Shown here in pieces: positions 17,318 to 26,702 of a DNA stretch of 64,000 nt (within the stretch, counting starts at the first letter, position 1; the number at the start of each line of letters is the position of its first letter). Under the pieces are notes generated by a model. It did no database searches. It saw only the letters and a list, made by a program, of their open reading frames with translations, and was not told where the DNA came from. Source of the stretch: Catenovulum agarivorans YM01 (GTDB taxonomy: Bacteria > Pseudomonadota > Gammaproteobacteria > Enterobacterales > Alteromonadaceae); the NCBI RefSeq assembly GCF_000281085.1, contig NZ_JH767530.1:92793-156792 (forward strand), written 5' to 3'. Position numbers and translations under genes: made by a program.

Positions 17318-18856
17318 TTATAAATCACGCACAACTGTAATGTTGTCTGTGGTGATATTTTTGTAGTAGGTTGTTCCGTTGTTGCTAATGTCTTTAACAA
17401 GATCGCCAGCGTTATTGGTTGAGAAACTTTCTTCAAAATCAGCTGTGTCAAACAGCACATCGGCATTGATGTTTTTGTAGAACTTGATGTCATCAATCAA
17501 TAGTGCACCCAAACCGCCTTTTTCAGCGTTTTTCTGCACGAAAAAGCGCATTTCATTTAAACACTTGTATAAGCTAGAGCCCGCAACGCTTTGTGCGACA
17601 ATTTTTTGTGTCGGGTCCGCAGGAATAGCACCATGTTCAGACGAAGCTGGTGTGTCATCAAATGACAAAGTTAGGTAGTTAAGTGCCTTACCAGCGTCGT
17701 ACTGCCAAGTCATTTCTATGTCAGTCCATTCACCTGGGGTGAACATATGGTCAAATATGACTTTGTCGGTAATGAACTTATTATCATCGTCTTTGGCATA
17801 GTCTGCGCTACCGTTTTCATATGAACCGCCAGCAACAATTTCAGCTGACCACATTGAAAACTCACCGCCTTTGTCGCCATCAACATAGAATTGAGCAAGT
17901 CTACGGTTGTCACCACCACCGTCGTTATTACCATTCCAGCGGCTACATGTCATACCCAATTTGGCTGTTGTTAATAAGTCCTCAGTGATTTTAGCTCTGA
18001 ATAACAATTTACCTTCTTGAGGTTCGCTGCTACCTATTTCACTGCTTTGACGCAGGTCGATTGCAAAAACACTGGTTAAGTCAGTTTCACTTGGGATTTG
18101 TGCAGCAAAGTTAAGTGGCGCACCTGTGATATTTACCGTGAATTCAACTTCAGTACCGTCTGTTGACTTCAACATAAAGGTTTCGCTAGTTGAGTCTTCA
18201 GGAGTGATTAACGATTGCAAATCTGGGTGGCGTTTATCCAGTTGATAAGTCCAGCGGCCACTTGGTTCAATGGTAAATTCACCATATTGTGCCGCTATAT
18301 CCGTTTGAAAATATGACTCTTCAAAGTTAGCGTCATAAACTTCAGCCGTACCCGCAGCAAAGGTGCCGGTTAACGAAACATTAGCAACTAAAGCACCTCT
18401 AAACTCTGCTTCACTGGTTGAATCTGTACCTTTAATTACAAATTCCAATTCATCTTGGGTGCCATCAACTGAGGTTAAGGTTAAGGTATCTGTTAGCGTT
18501 GCATTAGGGTTACCACGTAGGGCGGCAACTTCTGAGTGAGTTTCATCCAAATCATAGGCCCATTCACCGTCGCCAGCTTCTGTCATTGTGAAAGTGCCAT
18601 ACATAGCTTCTGGAACTAGAGTGTAGTCAGGATCTGCTTCACCATAATTGACATCAGTTACACCGATAACCCCTGTGGCATTGCCATGGCCAAAGGTGAT
18701 TTCTACTTGCATAGTTTCACCTTTGGTACCATCAAAACCGATTTGTGTTTCAAATTCATTATTAAAGTTTGCTGGTACTTTTTTCGCATCACTATTGTCT
18801 AATTGACAAGCTGACAAGGCTGTAATCATAGACATTGCAAGAATCTGTTTTTTCAT
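17318..18856 (-). CDS. VCBS-repeat surface lipoprotein, module B (paralogue of 10001-11536)
   Basis: A 512-residue lipoprotein, leader MKKQILAMSMITALSACQ with lipobox LSAC. Architecture as in the module A copy: VCBS-type repeats in residues 35-255 (AMYGTFTMTEAGDGEWAYDLDE, AQYGEFTIEPSGRWTYQLDK) and a C-terminal beta-rich domain with RWNGNNDGGGDNRRLAQFY and GALLIDDIKFYKN. The C-terminal domains of this pair are much more alike than those of the other lipoprotein pair, suggesting a shared ligand. It starts 18 nt after the receptor stop and is the second gene of module B. Function as surface binding partner of the receptor is inferred. The Asn/Gly/Asp-rich NNDGGGDN segment may bind calcium (inference). 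Confidence 0.84.
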   Translation of the reverse strand: MKKQILAMSMITALSACQLDNSDAKKVPANFNNEFETQIGFDGTKGETMQVEITFGHGNATGVIGVTDVNYGEADPDYTLVPEAMYGTFTMTEAGDGEWAYDLDETHSEVAALRGNPNATLTDTLTLTSVDGTQDELEFVIKGTDSTSEAEFRGALVANVSLTGTFAAGTAEVYDANFEESYFQTDIAAQYGEFTIEPSGRWTYQLDKRHPDLQSLITPEDSTSETFMLKSTDGTEVEFTVNITGAPLNFAAQIPSETDLTSVFAIDLRQSSEIGSSEPQEGKLLFRAKITEDLLTTAKLGMTCSRWNGNNDGGGDNRRLAQFYVDGDKGGEFSMWSAEIVAGGSYENGSADYAKDDDNKFITDKVIFDHMFTPGEWTDIEMTWQYDAGKALNYLTLSFDDTPASSEHGAIPADPTQKIVAQSVAGSSLYKCLNEMRFFVQKNAEKGGLGALLIDDIKFYKNINADVLFDTADFEESFSTNNAGDLVKDISNNGTTYYKNITTDNITVVRDL

Positions 18857-18874
18857 TTGATTATTCCTGTAAAA

Positions 18875-21800
18875 TTAAAAGTTGTAACTTAAGCTCACAG
18901 AGTAGATGCGGCCCGCGTAACGAATGCGGCTAATGGCTTGATCGTTACCACCAATATACTCATACTCTTGACGGTTATTTAAATTGAAGGCTTTTAAGTT
19001 CACTTTTAAGTTTCTATTGAATTTGTAAGAGGTCGCTAAATCTAAACGGCCACCAGCTGTTTGCGTGCGCGCATCACTACCTAAAAACGATGTGTTACCA
19101 CCAGCACTTAATAACTTTTCATCCTGCCAGTTGTAGGCTAAACGAATGCTGAAGCCGTCATTTTCGTAGTAACCAATTAGGTTACCTGAGTAGGGAGCTA
19201 TGCGGGTCATTGGCTGGCCACCACCTTCGTCTAGGTCAATTTTGGTAAAGTTAAATACACCACCAAAACCGTTCCACGGGTAAGATAAAAAGTCTAATTT
19301 TTGCTGAATGGCAATTTCGTAACCTGTTACTCTAATTGGAATATCACTGTTGTAGGTTTCTTTGATGGTTACTTTACGGTTTGAAACAATGTCACCACCA
19401 TCACCCGGATCGTATTCACCAACTTCTTGACAAAGACCCGTGGCGCTACCATCGGCAACAAGTTCAAGTTCACCCACTTCATATGCTTCATGATTGCCGA
19501 CTGGGCAGATGGTATCAGTTTGGATTTTCCCTTCGATATCTTTAACAAAAATACCGGCTGAGATAGCAGAACCGTCGCGGTTATACCAAGCTAGTGATAG
19601 GTCGTAGTTGTTTGAAGTGTAGGGCAATACTTCTGCTTTTGAGTTTTCTAAACGCACACGCGTGCGACCATTTTCAAACACTGGGCTTGGCGTTTGAGAC
19701 ATTAGGTTAGGACGAACTAAACCTTCAGAATAAGCAGTACGCAACACGATATCGTCGGTAAGTTCGAGCGCCATATTAAAAGATGGCAATGTGTGTTCAT
19801 AATCTGTTTCTGTCAGTACAGCAATAGCTTTACCTTCGTCGTCAAAACCTTGACCAATAACATCGTTAGTGGTTTCAACATGACGTACACCCATATTACC
19901 TGTGTAGGCAATATCTCCAAACTCGCCTTCAAATTTACCCATTAGGTAAACCGCATTAATTGCTTGGTCAGCGTTAAAATTAAATCGGTAAAATTCGTTC
20001 AGTTGGTTTTCGGCGTTATCTGCTGGATCACCACTCTTTAGTTTTAACGCAAAACCTGTGGGGTCGGCTTTTTCCCATTCTTCGACTAAATTACCGTCTT
20101 TGTCATAGGCTACCATGTCTTGTTGAACTAACTCTTTAAGGTTTTCCGAATCCAACACTCGCCAGCCGTTACTTGAGTTGTAGTGGCCTGGGTAATCACC
20201 ATTAAAGTAGACTGTTTGGTTGTCAGATGACAACCTGTCTTTGTACAATACGTCTTCGTTGATTTGTGATAAATTCATGGCGCCACCACCAACACGTAAA
20301 TCGAAAGTTTTTAAGATTTCACGAGAGTGGCGACCACCAAATTTAACGCTTGTGAGTCTAAAGGTATCATTGCCAATATCGGTATAACGTTCAAAATTGA
20401 TTTCACCCGACTCAAATTCTCTTTCTGGACGCTGCACACGACCATTTACATAATAATCAAGAGACTTGCCGCCAAATTTCTCACGCGCCGCTACTGCGTC
20501 ATCATGTAATTTCTGCTGTTCTGCTCTAGCATCTTTTTCTTCTTGAGATAAAGCTGCTATCTCCTCAGGTGTCATTGCTGCTGGAGCATCCACCATTGCA
20601 GGAAAGTAATTTTCAGGAAAGTCGTCGTAATTTTTTGGGTTGATTGCAGGGTTCAATGTGCTGCCAAATGAATCTACCGGTACTCTACTCCAACCGTTGG
20701 CGAATCTAAGACCCTCATTTTCTTCGGTTATTGGGCCTAAAACGCCGTTAACATCCGAATAATTCCAAGTGTCAAAGCCTTCAATTGTCGCTGAGGCATT
20801 TTTTAAATTACCTTTGCCTGTATTGATGGTTGCATTGATTCCTGTTGGTGCGTAATAAAATTCTTCACCACTAACTAGTTTATACTTTTTGTTGGTTTTA
20901 TTGGTATGGCGTAAATCTAAACCTTGAATTTGGAACTCGTTAAATGAACTAGATTTGCTCACCGTGGCATCAATTAACCAATCATCATTTGCGTAATTTG
21001 CATATAAAAATATGCCTTTAGCTTCCTCTTTTTGTGAGGTTAATCGATTAGATGGTGTCCAAGATACATTGGTCAACTTAACGTCGGTAACTGCATAAAC
21101 CGGGATTGTTGCTAACGCGGGATCATGAATTTCTGGATCATATTGACTATTTGCATTGTCACTTAAACGAATCGGAGCATCAAGTAACTCAACTTTTTGT
21201 GTGTCTAAGCGGCCTTTATCGTCACCGTTCGCGATAGAAAACTGCACATCTTCCATATTACTCTCACCCAAGTCGCGCTTGGTGTATAGAAAGTTTGCAC
21301 CTAATTTTAGAGAATCTGTTACTTTGTATTCGATATTACCAGTAAAAGAAACACGGTCACCGCGTGAATTTTCAGTTACTTGGCCTGCTTTACCAATTAC
21401 TTTGATAATTGATAACGGGTCGGTAATACCGTACTGTTGTTTGTACGCTTCTAAATCTTCTTTGCTGATGAATTTAAAGTATTCTGTTGAATGATCTTTA
21501 ATTTCATTTAACGCAGTGTATTGAGTGAAGTTAGCTGTGTCACGGCGGAAGTTTTGCTCTGAAGCGGCAATTTTAAAAGCGACAGCAAGTTTGTCTTTGA
21601 TCAAGTGTTTTGAAGCAGATAGCTTAATTTGTTTATCCCAATTCTCTGCCAACTCTTCGTATCGACCACCAATATTCAGTGAATATTTGCCATCCTTTTT
21701 ACCTAAAGCGCGCTGTAATTTTTTATCAACAACACCTGCAATACCACCTTCTTGCATATCTGCAGTTGGTGATTTAACGACAGTTACGCCATCAAATACA

Positions 21801-22273
21801 CCTGCTTCAAATGAACCAAATGGGTTTGAAGAACCAACTGTGCCCATGCTGCGGCTTGGTGTTGCAAATGATTGCCCTTCAGCCGTTGTTTTAACAAATC
21901 CGCCTGACAAACCGCGTAAATTAATTTCCGAGTTACGTGAGCCGTCATCCGTATTTAACTGAATGCCCGGAATGGCTTGTAGTGCTTCACCTAAATCTAG
22001 TGCGGGTAGTGCGTCAATGTCGGTCGCTGATATTGCATCTACAATCGAAAGCGCTTCTCGTTTTGTATTTAATGCGTTTTCTAATGAGCTACGAACGCCA
22101 GAAACCTCAATGGTTTCCATTTCTTCGTCTGCGTCAGTTAATGCTGCGTTAACCTCTGCCGCAACGGCTGATTGAGAGAACAACGTCATCAGTATGCTTG
22201 CTGATCCGCTAATTAGTAGCGACCTGTGTAAGTTTTTGTGTTGTTTGTTTACTTTGGTATTTCCCATGAGCAT
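18875..22273 (-). CDS. TonB-dependent receptor, module B
   Basis: A 1132-residue outer-membrane receptor with an N-terminal signal sequence (cleavage near AVAAE, residue 40). TonB box METIEVSG, then a plug almost identical to that of the module A receptor (SSLENALNTKREALSIVDAI, EALQAIPGIQL, INLRGLSGG, VVKSPTADMQEGGIAG) and a barrel ending YSVSLSYNF. It differs from A by an Ala/Glu/Lys-rich insertion at about residues 557-597 (plus strand about 20484-20600), containing TPEEIAALSQEEKDARAEQQ, probably a helical extracellular loop. First gene of module B, reading away from the divergent promoter region at 22274-22737. Ulvan fragment import is inferred. ATG 22273 and ATG 22267 are both possible starts. 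Confidence 0.95.
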   Translation of the reverse strand: MLMGNTKVNKQHKNLHRSLLISGSASILMTLFSQSAVAAEVNAALTDADEEMETIEVSGVRSSLENALNTKREALSIVDAISATDIDALPALDLGEALQAIPGIQLNTDDGSRNSEINLRGLSGGFVKTTAEGQSFATPSRSMGTVGSSNPFGSFEAGVFDGVTVVKSPTADMQEGGIAGVVDKKLQRALGKKDGKYSLNIGGRYEELAENWDKQIKLSASKHLIKDKLAVAFKIAASEQNFRRDTANFTQYTALNEIKDHSTEYFKFISKEDLEAYKQQYGITDPLSIIKVIGKAGQVTENSRGDRVSFTGNIEYKVTDSLKLGANFLYTKRDLGESNMEDVQFSIANGDDKGRLDTQKVELLDAPIRLSDNANSQYDPEIHDPALATIPVYAVTDVKLTNVSWTPSNRLTSQKEEAKGIFLYANYANDDWLIDATVSKSSSFNEFQIQGLDLRHTNKTNKKYKLVSGEEFYYAPTGINATINTGKGNLKNASATIEGFDTWNYSDVNGVLGPITEENEGLRFANGWSRVPVDSFGSTLNPAINPKNYDDFPENYFPAMVDAPAAMTPEEIAALSQEEKDARAEQQKLHDDAVAAREKFGGKSLDYYVNGRVQRPEREFESGEINFERYTDIGNDTFRLTSVKFGGRHSREILKTFDLRVGGGAMNLSQINEDVLYKDRLSSDNQTVYFNGDYPGHYNSSNGWRVLDSENLKELVQQDMVAYDKDGNLVEEWEKADPTGFALKLKSGDPADNAENQLNEFYRFNFNADQAINAVYLMGKFEGEFGDIAYTGNMGVRHVETTNDVIGQGFDDEGKAIAVLTETDYEHTLPSFNMALELTDDIVLRTAYSEGLVRPNLMSQTPSPVFENGRTRVRLENSKAEVLPYTSNNYDLSLAWYNRDGSAISAGIFVKDIEGKIQTDTICPVGNHEAYEVGELELVADGSATGLCQEVGEYDPGDGGDIVSNRKVTIKETYNSDIPIRVTGYEIAIQQKLDFLSYPWNGFGGVFNFTKIDLDEGGGQPMTRIAPYSGNLIGYYENDGFSIRLAYNWQDEKLLSAGGNTSFLGSDARTQTAGGRLDLATSYKFNRNLKVNLKAFNLNNRQEYEYIGGNDQAISRIRYAGRIYSVSLSYNF

Positions 22274-22737
22274 CTCGCCTATATTTGGAATTGTTTTATT
22301 TCACCGCGTTAACCTGTCGATAACATTACGGACATATATAGGGAAACAAAATAATCACAGTCAGTCAACGGTGGTCACTTATGAACCAGGGTGTTGAAGT
22401 GGATATTTACTGATATTTTGCACTGTTCGGTATGCTTGTTTGTGAGCCTGAAACTCAGATGTATTTCAGGTTTTTAACTGTGGGTTGTTTTTATAAGTTT
22501 TTGTATTGTAATGTTTTTATTTTATTTTTGTTGAGGCTTTTTATAAATTGTAGAGCAACGGAACTAATGTAGTTATACCCCCTATCAAAAAAAATTAAAT
22601 TTTTTTTGATAGGGGGTATCAATTTCTTTATTTGTTAGCTTTCAGTTGGAACTGCAATGATATAATTGAAAATGATTTTGTATGATGTTTTAATTGGTTG
22701 TTATGATTTTTATGTTTCAATGTAGGAAGAAGCAATT
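22274..22737. promoter_or_regulatory. Divergent promoter region between receptor module B and the binding-protein/sulfatase operon
   Basis: A 464-nt AT-rich gap with both flanking genes starting outward, so it must contain promoters for both. It holds the 45-nt palindrome listed separately, and an exact TATAAT at 22661-22666 that could serve the rightward operon though no good -35 is visible. No reading frame or RNA gene recognised. Confidence 0.5.
22575..22619. repeat. 45-nt perfect palindrome in a divergent promoter region
   Basis: Arms of 22 bp with a single unpaired central A: left arm 22575-22596 starts ATACCCCCTATC then eight A's and TT; right arm 22598-22619 is its exact reverse complement ending GATAGGGGGTAT. 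Both neighbouring genes begin here, so it is not the end of a gene. It could be a symmetrical operator, a cruciform-forming site, or a bidirectional insulator/terminator (each direction has a GC stem then T's). No other copy was noticed in the window. Confidence 0.8.
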
Positions 22738-23790
22738 TTGTTAAAAAAGACCTTTATATTAAGCGTTGTTATTGGCAGTGCTGTGGCTCAAGCATTTGCT
22801 AACGGAGTTACTGCTCATGTTGAACAAGATGGATTCGTCGCAATTGAAGCTGAAAATTTTGCAACCCAGCATTTAGACCAAAAACGAAGCTGGCATACAT
22901 TTTCGCAATACAATTTTCATCACGACATGCAAGACAGTGACTTACCACACTATGATGATGCCAGTGGGGGAGCCTATATTGAGTTATTGCCCGACACCCG
23001 TGCAAACCACCATGAAACCCTAGTGCGTGGTGAAAACTTTGCCGAATTTGGCGGGGAAGTTGCGGTGCTTTCATACCCTGTGTTGTTTGAAACACCTGGT
23101 ACTTATTATATTTGGGCACGAGCTTTTAGTACGGGCAGCGAAGACAATGGCGTACATTTTGGGTTAAATAATCAATGGCCTGAATCAAGTGCGCGTTTGC
23201 AGTTATGTGACGGTAAAGATCTGTGGACTTGGTCATCTGCTCGTAGGGTGCCAGATAATCATTGTGGTACACCTAATACAGTCAGCATAGAAGTGCCATC
23301 TGCAGGCGTACACAACTTGATGTTATCTATGCGTGAAGATGGGTTTGAGTTAGATAAAATTATTTTAACGCAAGACAAGTCTTTTGTACCTCAAGGGACT
23401 GCCATTCAGCCAACAGTATCAACCCCAAGCGAGTTCCCAAAAAAGCAGCAACTAAAAGGCATACTGCAATATAAGCGGATATTGGATGCACAAGAAAACT
23501 TCAAATATGTAGTGGATAAAAGAGAGGTTGGTACGCATCAACTTACCTTGGTGACCTTATCAGAAAAAATAGGTCAATCTAGTTTTCAAATTATGCTGAA
23601 CGGCAAAGAAGTTGCCAAATTTGTTAACCCACCTATGCAAGTGGATAACAAAGAAATCTATTTATCAGTAGATGGTATTCAACTGAACAAAAACGACATA
23701 GTCGAAGTAAAAGTAATGCCTAGTGCTCATTCTACTAACAAACCGACACAAAGCTTATGGCGAGCTCTAGTGGTAGGTACACTTAGGTAA
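22738..23790 (+). CDS. Secreted carbohydrate-binding protein (CBM-like, GH115 C-terminal-like fold)
   Basis: A 350-residue secreted protein with signal peptide cut after AQAFA. Residues 27-215 read as a carbohydrate-binding beta-sandwich: VEQDGFVAIEAENF at the start, ASGGAYIELLPDT, GTYYIWARAFSTGSEDNGVHFGLNNQWP and the closing FELDKIILTQD are the hallmarks of CBM6/35-like or GH115_C-like modules. The remaining about 130 residues are beta-rich without a recognised motif. No catalytic residues are evident, so it is likely a periplasmic or surface glycan-binding accessory. The start is TTG with a good AGGAAGAAG site just upstream; there is no nearer ATG. It is followed after 29 nt by a sulfatase gene in the same direction, forming an operon divergent from receptor module B. 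Confidence 0.75.
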   Translation: MLKKTFILSVVIGSAVAQAFANGVTAHVEQDGFVAIEAENFATQHLDQKRSWHTFSQYNFHHDMQDSDLPHYDDASGGAYIELLPDTRANHHETLVRGENFAEFGGEVAVLSYPVLFETPGTYYIWARAFSTGSEDNGVHFGLNNQWPESSARLQLCDGKDLWTWSSARRVPDNHCGTPNTVSIEVPSAGVHNLMLSMREDGFELDKIILTQDKSFVPQGTAIQPTVSTPSEFPKKQQLKGILQYKRILDAQENFKYVVDKREVGTHQLTLVTLSEKIGQSSFQIMLNGKEVAKFVNPPMQVDNKEIYLSVDGIQLNKNDIVEVKVMPSAHSTNKPTQSLWRALVVGTLR

Positions 23791-23819
23791 GTTGAAATAG
23801 ATAAAAATTGCGAGATATG

Positions 23820-25292
23820 ATGAATTTACTCAAACCCTATTTAAAACACTGTGCGGCACTAGCTGGCTTATTTACCCTAGTTGCTTGCACTCAAGAGCCA
23901 GTTGTTACTCAGCCTATAGTTGACGAGAAAACACAGCAGCAACCACTTGAAAGGCCAAATATTCTGTTTATTTTAGCTGATGATCATAGGTGGGATTTAA
24001 TTGGCAAATATCACGATATTATTAAAACCCCTAATTTAGACCAGTTAGCAGATAAAGGTACAGTGTTTAAAAATGCCTTTGTCACAACACCTATTTGTGC
24101 CTCTAGCCGTGTGAGTATTTTAACTGGGTTAACTGAGCGAACGCATGATTTTACCTTTCAACAGCCAGCCACAGGTGTTGAAGAATCAGCACTTGTTTAT
24201 CCACGCATTTTAAAAGAAAACGGCTACCAGTCTGCGTTTATCGGCAAATATGAAATTAAACTGTCGGGCGAAGACAGTGACAGGTTTGATTATTTTAAAC
24301 CTTTATTGCAAGCAAAAACTGAAACTTATAAAGGCCAAGCGTTACCACAAACTTATTATATTGCAGAGCTAGCTAAAGACTTTATTAGTCAGTCGAAGTC
24401 ATCTGATAAACCTTGGGTAATGGCAGTTAACTTTTGGAACCCACACGCGCACGACAGAGATGAAGAATTACAATTCCATTACCCTGAAGAGTTTGAGTCT
24501 TGGTATCAGGATGTAGAAATTCCTGCTGCTAAATTATCAACTGATGCAGACTTTGCAGCACTACCTGAGCCGTTGCAACAATCGGCAGCAAGAGTGCGTT
24601 GGCAGTTTAGATTTGGCAGCCCTGAGTTATACCAACAAATGACTAAACGCCATTATCGTGCAATTAGTAGTGTTGACAAAGCTGTTGGCATGATTTACCA
24701 GGCATTAGAAGCACAAGGCATGGCCGACAATACCATTATTATTTATACCGGTGACAATGGTTACGCAATGAATGAACGCCAGCTCGCCGGAAAATGGTTT
24801 GGTTGGGAAGAAGACTTGCGTGTGCCACTCATTATATACGACCCGCGTAACAAAAAAGCCGATACGCAAGAAATTGAAAAATTGGCGCTGAATATAGATA
24901 TCACGCCAACTATTTTGGATTTTGCAGGTGTTGCTGCTCCAGCGTCTTATCAAGGTCAAAGCTTATTGCCATTGATAACACAAACAGAGAAAGTAGAGTG
25001 GCGTGACGAGTTCTTTTTTGAGCATATGTATCAACCGAAACGCTTTTTAATTCCACCTATGGCTGGTGTACGTAGTGAACAATGGAAATATGTTGATTTT
25101 TATAAACATGATCACGTGCAATTGTACAATTTAGCAGACGATCCAGACGAACAATATAACTTAGCTGACAAAGCCGAATATACGCAAGTTAAACAACAAA
25201 TGGCGCAAAAACTCGCGGGTTATATCAATCAATATGAAGATGCTCGAAGTGCAGAAGTGAAAGCGAGAGGGACTTATCCGAATAGCCATTAA
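23820..25292 (+). CDS. S1-type sulfatase lipoprotein
   Basis: A 490-residue formylglycine sulfatase anchored as a lipoprotein (lipobox LVAC, Cys23). Metal-binding PNILFILADDHRWD near residue 47, active-site segment PICASSRVSILTG with Cys93 as the residue to be oxidised, second metal block IIIYTGDNGYAMNERQLAGKW near residue 305. The active-site motif is CxSSR rather than the commoner CxPSR; this variant still keeps the Cys and Arg and is seen in active S1 sulfatases. It desulfates glycan fragments at the cell envelope; the exact linkage is unknown. Cotranscribed with the carbohydrate-binding protein 29 nt upstream. ATGs at 23817 and 23820 are adjacent; the latter is better spaced from GAG. Confidence 0.93.
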   Translation: MNLLKPYLKHCAALAGLFTLVACTQEPVVTQPIVDEKTQQQPLERPNILFILADDHRWDLIGKYHDIIKTPNLDQLADKGTVFKNAFVTTPICASSRVSILTGLTERTHDFTFQQPATGVEESALVYPRILKENGYQSAFIGKYEIKLSGEDSDRFDYFKPLLQAKTETYKGQALPQTYYIAELAKDFISQSKSSDKPWVMAVNFWNPHAHDRDEELQFHYPEEFESWYQDVEIPAAKLSTDADFAALPEPLQQSAARVRWQFRFGSPELYQQMTKRHYRAISSVDKAVGMIYQALEAQGMADNTIIIYTGDNGYAMNERQLAGKWFGWEEDLRVPLIIYDPRNKKADTQEIEKLALNIDITPTILDFAGVAAPASYQGQSLLPLITQTEKVEWRDEFFFEHMYQPKRFLIPPMAGVRSEQWKYVDFYKHDHVQLYNLADDPDEQYNLADKAEYTQVKQQMAQKLAGYINQYEDARSAEVKARGTYPNSH

Positions 25293-25310
25293 CAATGGTA
25301 CTTGTTAATT

Positions 25311-25343
25311 AGTCAGGTGTAACTTCAAGTTGCACCTGACTAT
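25311..25343. terminator. Hairpin between convergent genes
   Basis: Arms TAGTCAGGTG (25311-25320) and CACCTGACTA (25334-25343), extended inward by AACTT/AAGTT, give a stem of about 16 bp with one wobble. It lies between the sulfatase and the convergent small lipoprotein gene. No T-tract on either strand, so a bidirectional terminator is likely but not proven. Confidence 0.6.
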
Positions 25344-25369
25344 ATGTAGTACTTATAAATCAAAGGTTT

Positions 25370-25735
25370 TTAACCATTTTTCACGCTGGTTTTCCAATAA
25401 AATTTGTTAGGATTTTCGGTGTAACATTCATTTTGTAAAAATGATTTAGCTACTTTTTCGAGCGCTGGTCTTTCAGTCAAATATTGGTAAGAAGCTTTGC
25501 AGCGTCTATCGAACGAATTATTGATTTTTCCTTTGACCCAACCTTGCACAACAATGTTGTTACACTCTTTGTCTACTAGTGTTTTAACTTCGATAAACGA
25601 ATCATTCTCTACTAAAGTTTGTAAATTACTTTGGCAAATGGGTGCTTTTGATATTTTTTCGTCTGCGAATGGATTGTAGTTCATAGACGAGCAGCCACAA
25701 AGCACTACACATAACGACAATTGGTAAAACTTCAT
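25370..25735 (-). CDS. Small lipoprotein of unknown function
   Basis: A 121-residue protein with leader MKFYQLSLCVVLCGCSS; the lipobox is VLCGC, Cys15. The mature part is short, has four further Cys (in APICQSN, DKECNN, DRRCKAS, QNECYTE), which may form two disulfides in the periplasm, and no motif I recognise. The AAGGAA ribosome site 8 nt ahead of the ATG supports translation. It lies downstream of the IclR-type regulator gene on the same strand with a 42-nt gap, so the two might be cotranscribed. No function is proposed. Confidence 0.7.
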   Translation of the reverse strand: MKFYQLSLCVVLCGCSSMNYNPFADEKISKAPICQSNLQTLVENDSFIEVKTLVDKECNNIVVQGWVKGKINNSFDRRCKASYQYLTERPALEKVAKSFLQNECYTENPNKFYWKTSVKNG

Positions 25736-25777
25736 AAAAAATTCCTTGTTTGAATAACTAACTAATAAAAATATAGA

Positions 25778-26554
25778 TTAAGCGTGAGCTGGTTTAGATG
25801 CATTAAGCTCTGCTTTGTAATAAAGTTTAGTGCCTGCTTCTTTTACGATTTTTGAGATACTTGGAATTAAATCTGGGGTAAAATCGGTTACGTGTGCGGT
25901 AATGCCGATTGCAGCGACCGCATTGCCTCTATAGTCAATAATTGGTGCTGCTAAACACCGTACTTCGTTGGTATATTCACGCTCATCCATTGCATAACCT
26001 TTAGCGACTACTTTTTTCAATTCTTCTTTAATTTGAGCAACCGTTGTTATGGTTTTATCAGTACGCTTGGCAAAGCCAATTTCGTTAAAAATATCCTCAA
26101 TTTTATTGTGGTAAAGGTGCGCCATAAATATTTTGCCTGTGCTTGAACAATGTAAAGGTGCCAGTGTTCCTTGACGCGAAGCGATTTTGGTTGGCCGAGG
26201 GCTGTCACATACTTCAATAATTAGTGAGTTGTAGCCACTGGGTACTGCTAGGTGTGATGAGAAGCCTGTTAGTACAGATAGCTGATGTAATACCGGCACA
26301 GCTTTCTCACGTAATTTGTTAGTAGATACCATTTGCAAGCCGATATTCAATAAACTATTACCTGCAAAATAATATCTGCCTTGTTTTGATGCCATTTGTT
26401 CATGGATCAGTGTTTTTAAAATGCGAAATACTGTGGTGTGTGGCATATCCAGCTTATTTTCAATTTCTGATGCAGATAAACCCCTATCGCTTTCTGCCAA
26501 CATAACCAGAATTTTACAAGCATTTTTAAGGTTGGGGATAAGGTAGTCGTTCAT
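25778..26554 (-). CDS. IclR-family transcriptional regulator
   Basis: A 258-residue regulator. The N-terminal winged helix-turn-helix (residues 6-70) reads KILVMLAESDRGLSASEIENKLDMPHTTVFRILKTLI; the IclR effector domain follows, with the family blocks PRPTKIASRQGTLAPLHCSSTGKIFMAH and GYAMDEREYTNEVRCLAAPIIDYRGN (usually G.D.EE...V.CIA.P). Such regulators bind sugar acids or aromatic acids; the KDG-responsive KdgR is one, so a role in the uronate branch is plausible but is inference. Whether it controls this locus cannot be told: no convincing KdgR box was found ahead of kdgK or fba. GAGG precedes the ATG. It is divergent from the chemoreceptor gene. Confidence 0.92.
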   Translation of the reverse strand: MNDYLIPNLKNACKILVMLAESDRGLSASEIENKLDMPHTTVFRILKTLIHEQMASKQGRYYFAGNSLLNIGLQMVSTNKLREKAVPVLHQLSVLTGFSSHLAVPSGYNSLIIEVCDSPRPTKIASRQGTLAPLHCSSTGKIFMAHLYHNKIEDIFNEIGFAKRTDKTITTVAQIKEELKKVVAKGYAMDEREYTNEVRCLAAPIIDYRGNAVAAIGITAHVTDFTPDLIPSISKIVKEAGTKLYYKAELNASKPAHA

Positions 26555-26702
26555 TCATATGCCTCAATAGTTGAAAATTTCTCACTGGTTTATGTTTAAC
26601 AAAAGTGACAATTTCAAATTCAGTTGTTAAGATTACGTTATTGCTCATGAATCGTCAAATTATTTCAATAATGGTCAGTTGATTGTTGTTAGGTTTATTC
26701 AT

